Positions 36,124 through 39,531 of a DNA stretch of 39,531 nt are shown here, in pieces. Location of the stretch: the NCBI GenBank assembly GCA_035439505.1, contig DAORKJ010000028.1, positions 1 to 39,531 of the forward strand. The letters run 5' to 3'. The notes below the pieces were generated by a model, which worked only from the letters and a program-made list of their open reading frames with translations, did not search any database and had not been told where the DNA came from. The first letter of the stretch is position 1, and each line of letters begins with the position of its first letter. Source of the DNA: UBA7236 sp035439505 (GTDB lineage Bacteria > Bacteroidota > Bacteroidia > Chitinophagales > BACL12). A program made the position numbers and the translations under genes.

Positions 36124-36261
36124 GTACTACTGTGTACAAGTTTGTTGAATTTTATTAAAACAGTTCGCTGTAACCCTTGCTGCAATGCACTTTTAAACCA
36201 TTGAGTACAAAATTGTACGCTGTGTACAAAGTTGTTGAATACAGCACTTGTACAACGTACA
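36124..36261. promoter_or_regulatory. GTAC palindrome cluster (operator-like)
   Basis: Seven GTAC words occur within 137 bp (36124, 36134, 36205, 36215, 36224, 36250, 36257). Two form clear palindromes: GTACAA-AA-TTGTAC at 36205-36218, and TGTAC-AAC-GTACA at 36249-36261, which overlaps the -33 of a promoter. A 21-bp direct repeat starting CTGTGTACAA occurs at 36130 and 36220, 90 bp apart, with two differences. This looks like several binding sites for one dimeric regulator. Confidence 0.6.
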
Positions 36262-36278
36262 GAAACAATCTACTTTTG
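36248..36278 (+). promoter_or_regulatory. Complete -33/-7 promoter
   Basis: TTG at 36248-36250, then 20 bases, then TACTTTTG at 36271-36278 matches the Bacteroidota arrangement. Transcription would begin near 36285 and run into the stem-loop region ending in the terminator at 36408. The -33 overlaps the TGTAC/GTACA palindrome, so repression by steric block is plausible. Confidence 0.6.
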
Positions 36279-36284
36279 ACTTAT

Positions 36285-36433
36285 CAAATAAAACAAAACA
36301 AGTTATCGTTAGTAAAAAATCAAAAGCATATTAACGGTAATATATAAAATATACCACGATGCTTTTGCTGTGTTTCGGTTCAAGAAACAGCACAAGTATG
36401 AAAAGAGAACGGCTCCAGGTGAGCCGTTTTTTT
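36285..36433 (+). ncRNA. Candidate small RNA or regulatory leader
   Basis: Between a full promoter and a terminator lie further stem-loops. CAAAAGCAT at 36321-36329 pairs with ATGCTTTTG at 36359-36367, with a smaller GGTA/TACC pairing inside. TGTTTC at 36371-36376 pairs with GAAACA at 36384-36389 around a 7-base loop. The product would be about 150 nt. It could be an independent RNA or an attenuated leader of the 36558 gene. No homology is claimed, and the start site is an estimate. Confidence 0.45.
36408..36433 (+). terminator. Strong intrinsic terminator upstream of 36558 gene
   Basis: AACGGCTC at 36408-36415 pairs with GAGCCGTT at 36421-36428 around CAGGT and is followed by a run of seven Ts. 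It lies about 125 bp before the next gene, so it ends a short transcript or attenuates a longer one. Confidence 0.8.
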
Positions 36434-36490
36434 ATTTTTGGCAGATTTTTTGCTTCTACATACTTAAATTCCCTTTTTAACGTTTTTTTG

Positions 36491-36498
36491 TATATTTG
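36491..36498 (+). promoter_or_regulatory. -7 element of the terminal lipoprotein cluster
   Basis: TATATTTG matches TAnnTTTG between the terminator and the ATG at 36558, leaving a leader of about 50 bases. The -33 is poor. The cluster may therefore be started here, read through from 36271, or both. Confidence 0.5.
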
Positions 36499-36557
36499 GT
36501 CTAGCTCCTGCAACCCACACACTGTTAGTTACACATTGCTAATATTAATTATAGAGC

Positions 36558-37448
36558 ATGCGCCAAACAAAGTATCTGTTAGTTTTACTACTTCCATTAC
36601 TGAGCTACTCTTGTTCAAGGGATAGTGTTGTTCACGAGGATTTAATTATTGACGGCAATGTTGCTCCTCCAATTGATGGGGTGGCCGAAATTACGTTGAA
36701 CAATTACATCAACAATTTATATATCGACTTATATGGCAGGGCCGCAACTGAAGATGAAATCAGTGACCATGTTAGTTATCTGAAAGAAAATAATTATGCA
36801 GAGTCTGCACGTAAGGTTATTGTTGAGGAATTGTTAAACAATTGGGATTATTACAAGAATTTTAATTTGTTAACCAGCCAAAAATTACTGGTAAACCTCG
36901 ATAGCTTTAGCCTAAAATCGCAAATCGATTACTGGGTATATATTATTGATTTGTTGAATGCTACCGGCATGGAAACGGAAGCATATTATTATACTTATGA
37001 AAACAACAGGTTGTTGTTATTATCTACAGCGCATGTTGATTTATATAGTGGTGTTATTGGTATTAAGGAATATTATAGGAGATATATCGACAATTATTTC
37101 TACGACCAGGTAAATATGGGTAGCGAAAATTTTGTGGTATCCTGTTTTACGAATTTATTACACCGTTATCCTACTGATGACGAAAAATTGCAAGGTGTAA
37201 ATATGTGTGATGGAGGCAGTGGTCATTTGTTTTTACAGGATGGCAGCAGCAAAGGTGATTTCATCGAAATTTTTGTGAATTCACTCGAGTTTTATCAGGG
37301 GCAGGTGATAGAGGTGTATCAAACATTTTTAGCCCGTTTACCCGAGAGTGTGGAGATGAATGAGTATAGTTTACAAATGCAGGAAGAGGATAATTTCAAC
37401 AATGTAAAAGTAGACATTTTAATTTCTGAAGAATATGCCGGATTTTAA
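36558..37448 (+). CDS. Lipoprotein with repeated DUF4214/DUF1549-like modules
   Basis: The 296-residue lipoprotein has a lipobox ending at C19 (LLSYSC). It contains about three copies of a ~45-residue helical pattern: a Tyr- or Phe-rich start, L-x-x-R-x-(P/A)-T, an acidic stretch and a closing aromatic E-Y or W-D-Y. These lie at about 50-99 (NLYIDLYGRAATEDE), 193-246 (CFTNLLHRYPTDDEK) and 250-293 (VYQTFLARLPESVE, then ISEEY). The pattern resembles DUF4214 and the N-part of DUF1549, both seen in secreted proteins of unclear role. It is the first gene after the terminator and overlaps the next by 14 bp. Confidence 0.75.
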   Translation: MRQTKYLLVLLLPLLSYSCSRDSVVHEDLIIDGNVAPPIDGVAEITLNNYINNLYIDLYGRAATEDEISDHVSYLKENNYAESARKVIVEELLNNWDYYKNFNLLTSQKLLVNLDSFSLKSQIDYWVYIIDLLNATGMETEAYYYTYENNRLLLLSTAHVDLYSGVIGIKEYYRRYIDNYFYDQVNMGSENFVVSCFTNLLHRYPTDDEKLQGVNMCDGGSGHLFLQDGSSKGDFIEIFVNSLEFYQGQVIEVYQTFLARLPESVEMNEYSLQMQEEDNFNNVKVDILISEEYAGF

Positions 37449-37974
37449 ATTCATCAGCAGGACCATAATTACAGGTTTTGTAATTATGAGTTTCACAACA
37501 ACATTTGTTGCTTGTAAAAAAAATATTGTAGAAGAAGTTATCTACGACAATATTATTTATCAGGTAGACACTGTTCCCGTGTATCAAAATAATTCGGAGA
37601 AGGACAGGCTGAAAACGCCGCTGCAATATATTTCCAGCTTATATAGTAATCTTTATTATTCCAGTATACCTTCTAATTTACTGGATAATCTGGTGATATA
37701 CCGATTATCTATTGGAGATAAAACATTGGTAAATGAGATGATACTCAATGCTATGTTGAAAGATCCTGTTGTGTTAGCAAATATTCCCAAAAATTATGAA
37801 ATGCGAAACGATGTGGATGCTTTTGTGAAAGAGTGTTATTTGCGTTTTTATTTGAGATTACCAACTGAATATGAAAAATACGGATTAGTAAATATTATTG
37901 AAGCAGATGATGATATTGATGTGGTGGATGTTTACCGCTCGTTTTTATTAAGTAACGAATACATGTTTTATTAA
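37435..37974 (+). CDS. Lipoprotein with one shared helical module
   Basis: The 179-residue lipoprotein has a lipobox ending at C27 (TFVAC). Its C-terminus (about 128-176: CYLRFYLRLPTEYEK and then FLLSNEYMFY) matches the module repeated in the preceding protein. The middle part is predicted helical with no known family. The ATG overlaps the previous stop by 14 bp, which implies coupled translation, and the Tat-signal gene follows after 21 bp. The two lipoproteins are likely partners. Confidence 0.72.
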   Translation: MPDFKFISRTIITGFVIMSFTTTFVACKKNIVEEVIYDNIIYQVDTVPVYQNNSEKDRLKTPLQYISSLYSNLYYSSIPSNLLDNLVIYRLSIGDKTLVNEMILNAMLKDPVVLANIPKNYEMRNDVDAFVKECYLRFYLRLPTEYEKYGLVNIIEADDDIDVVDVYRSFLLSNEYMFY

Positions 37975-37995
37975 TTACCCTTCAAACCGGATTGC

Positions 37996-39324
37996 ATGAA
38001 CAGAAGAAAATTTATTAAAAACTCATTGCTCACTACAGCGGGCATGATAAGTGCACCTTATATATTACCTGCCGGTACATTATTTCGGAGTTCCGGCGCG
38101 CGATTAGCCAATCATGTGGTACTGGTTGTTTTTGGCGGCGGTATTCGTAATCAGGAATCTGTTGAACAACAATACCTCATCAATCAGGGAGCAGGGCCTA
38201 CCGGAAATATTATGCGCAACATGTTAAACGGTGCTTCACCTGCATCTAATTTAGTGTATGATATTTGGGACCCGGTAACACCATCACCATTGGTTACAAA
38301 AGGTACTTTGTTTAAACATATGAAATATGCAAGTGGCCCAACAGGACATTTTAATGGCCACACTGCAGTAATAACAGGTAATTATACACCTGATAGTTTG
38401 AATTTATATGCAAATCCTGCAACACCAACTTTATTTGAATATTATCGCAAACACAACGACCCGCAAAAAACTGCATTAAATGCGTGGTGGATGTCGATTG
38501 ATTTAGGCCCTTATGTAAATTTAAATTATAGTCTGGACAAACTGTATGGTTCTCAATATGGTGCTAATTATTTAAGTCCCCAAACAACATTTGGAGGACT
38601 AGGAATAGATTATTTTTCTACTTTAAATACGATGCATCCTGAAGAGTTGGCGAGATTAAATTCTATTAAATCATTTTTGAACAGCAATTTTAATCGCAGT
38701 GTAACCGATATTCCTGGAATTAATAATACTGAAGATGATAAACAGGCTATTCAGGATTTTGTATTAAAAGTAATTAAAGGAGAAATTCCAATCGAATGGC
38801 CTTTACCTCCCGGCGTTGGATTTGATCAACTTTCAGGCGACTTATCTAATGTGGCGATTTCATGGAAGGTATTACAACAATTCCATCCTGAATTAATGGT
38901 AATTAATACGACTAACCTGGATATTTGTCACACCAATTTCAGTGAATATATTTCTTATTTACATCGCGCTGATTATGGTGTGGGTTGGTTATGGCAAAAA
39001 ATTCAAAGCGACCCGGTATTGGCTAACGATACCATAATGATTTGTGTTCCTGAACACGGCAGAAATCAAGTTGCCAATGCCATACCGGATGCGAATGGAT
39101 TATTTGCTTACGACCATACCGGTGATGATAATTCAAGGTCGGTATTTAGTTTAATTGTTGGACCACCATCTGTTGTTAAACAAAATTTAGTGGTAGGAAG
39201 TGAAGAAGACCCAATTGGTGAAACAATTGATATTGTTCCAACTATTGCCCATATTTTAGGATTTAAGGATAGTATTCCTTCAGGTTATCTTCCAGGTAAT
39301 GTTTTAGAACAAGCTTTTGTATAA
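37996..39324 (+). CDS. Tat-signal alkaline-phosphatase-superfamily-like protein
   Basis: The 442-residue exported protein has a twin-arginine signal (NRRKFIKNSLLTTAGMISAPYILPAG). The body resembles the alkaline phosphatase/sulfatase or DUF1501 superfamily, with GHFNGHTAVITGNY near 117-130 (a possible nucleophile at T123), VPEHGRNQ and YDHTGDDNSRSVFSLIVGPP in the metal-ligand region, and ETIDIVPTIAHILGF at the end. The N-terminal strand reads VVLVVFGGGIRNQ, without the aspartate pair usual at this metal position. It may be a phosphatase, sulfatase or a non-enzymatic relative. It sits between lipoprotein genes, fitting a surface assembly. Confidence 0.7.
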   Translation: MNRRKFIKNSLLTTAGMISAPYILPAGTLFRSSGARLANHVVLVVFGGGIRNQESVEQQYLINQGAGPTGNIMRNMLNGASPASNLVYDIWDPVTPSPLVTKGTLFKHMKYASGPTGHFNGHTAVITGNYTPDSLNLYANPATPTLFEYYRKHNDPQKTALNAWWMSIDLGPYVNLNYSLDKLYGSQYGANYLSPQTTFGGLGIDYFSTLNTMHPEELARLNSIKSFLNSNFNRSVTDIPGINNTEDDKQAIQDFVLKVIKGEIPIEWPLPPGVGFDQLSGDLSNVAISWKVLQQFHPELMVINTTNLDICHTNFSEYISYLHRADYGVGWLWQKIQSDPVLANDTIMICVPEHGRNQVANAIPDANGLFAYDHTGDDNSRSVFSLIVGPPSVVKQNLVVGSEEDPIGETIDIVPTIAHILGFKDSIPSGYLPGNVLEQAFV

Positions 39325-39325
39325 T

Positions 39326-39531
39326 ATGAAGCATTTGAAAATTCTTATTCCAATAGCCTCGGTGCTGGCAATGATAATTGTATCATGTCAAAGGGAAATT
39401 ACGCGTATTGAACCGGAAATTCCATTTAATCCTTTTGATACAATTGATTACAGCGATGGTATTTTAGATGATGTGCCAATTGATTCGGCAAGTTTTTTGG
39501 GATTACATAAATACATATTCAGCAAAACTTG
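39326..39531 (+). CDS. Lipoprotein, 5' part only (cut by window end)
   Basis: The open frame starts with ATG at 39326, 1 bp after the Tat gene's stop, and runs off the window. The first 68 codons give a signal peptide and a lipobox ending at C21 (MIIVSC), then an acidic linker with D-rich stretches, and then SFLGLHKYIFSKT. From memory of similar loci, a cytochrome-like CxxCH domain may follow an LHKYIFSKxC stretch, but nothing of it is in the window. This is a guess. Confidence 0.6.
   Translation, partial: MKHLKILIPIASVLAMIIVSCQREITRIEPEIPFNPFDTIDYSDGILDDVPIDSASFLGLHKYIFSKT

Noticed and set aside
36359..36625. Small 88-residue ORF across the terminator region
   Set aside because: It runs through the terminator stem-loop and into the 36558 gene in another frame, with a composition unlike the neighbours.

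Overview
The window is an AT-rich, about 39.5 kb piece of a Bacteroidota chromosome, most likely from the Chitinophagales/Saprospirales side of the phylum, and probably from a metagenome-assembled or draft genome. Three signs point to the phylum. Many promoters match the Bacteroidota -7 element TAnnTTTG, with few Shine-Dalgarno sites. Two secreted subtilases end in type IX secretion (T9SS) sorting domains. Typical outer-membrane families are present: a TonB receptor with a carboxypeptidase-regulatory N-domain, a DUF4249 lipoprotein and a Bacteroidota putative porin. LpxK shows a lipid A outer membrane. Three runs of exactly 100 N are scaffold joins. Two of them (14888-14987 and 21658-21757) sit between identical 55-bp contig ends, so they are probably false gaps. 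The third (5289-5388) hides real sequence of an NAD(P)HX repair gene.

Layout. Positions 1-12.5 kb hold mostly minus-strand genes: cytidine deaminase, a plus-strand saccharopine-dehydrogenase-like enzyme, then RDD protein, Nudix hydrolase and a zinc-less sirtuin. A roughly 800-bp non-coding block with a duplicated 273-bp element follows. A tight minus-strand run then reads from a copper-type P-ATPase through a flippase-like protein, a large membrane protein and an NlpC/P60 peptidase to Nnr. A Tat-exported Mn-type superoxide dismutase diverges from the ATPase. From 12.6 to 17 kb come tRNA-His, a CPA2 antiporter and four small overlapping membrane-protein genes. From 17 to 25 kb lie lpxK, purine nucleoside phosphorylase, a porin, a 0.9-kb region with two tandem-repeat arrays facing each other, and HscA (minus strand). 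From 24 to 31.5 kb lie pyrD, mnmA, a lipoprotein, two tandem T9SS subtilases, a GNAT acetyltransferase and an MmcQ/YjbR protein. From 31.6 to 36.1 kb lie the TonB receptor, the DUF4249 lipoprotein, an outer-membrane barrel protein and DoxX.

The least explained part is 36.1-39.5 kb. A cluster of GTAC palindromes overlaps a well-formed promoter. Next come a short region of consecutive stem-loops ending in a terminator (candidate small RNA or leader), a second promoter, and a set of exported proteins: two lipoproteins sharing a repeated helical module, a Tat-signal alkaline-phosphatase-superfamily-like protein, and the start of another lipoprotein cut by the window edge. I regard this as the best candidate for an undescribed surface system.

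Most of the other genes are housekeeping (nucleotide salvage, pyrimidine synthesis, tRNA thiolation, Fe-S assembly, lipid A, NAD repair). No transposase, phage, CRISPR array or recognisable defence system was seen.
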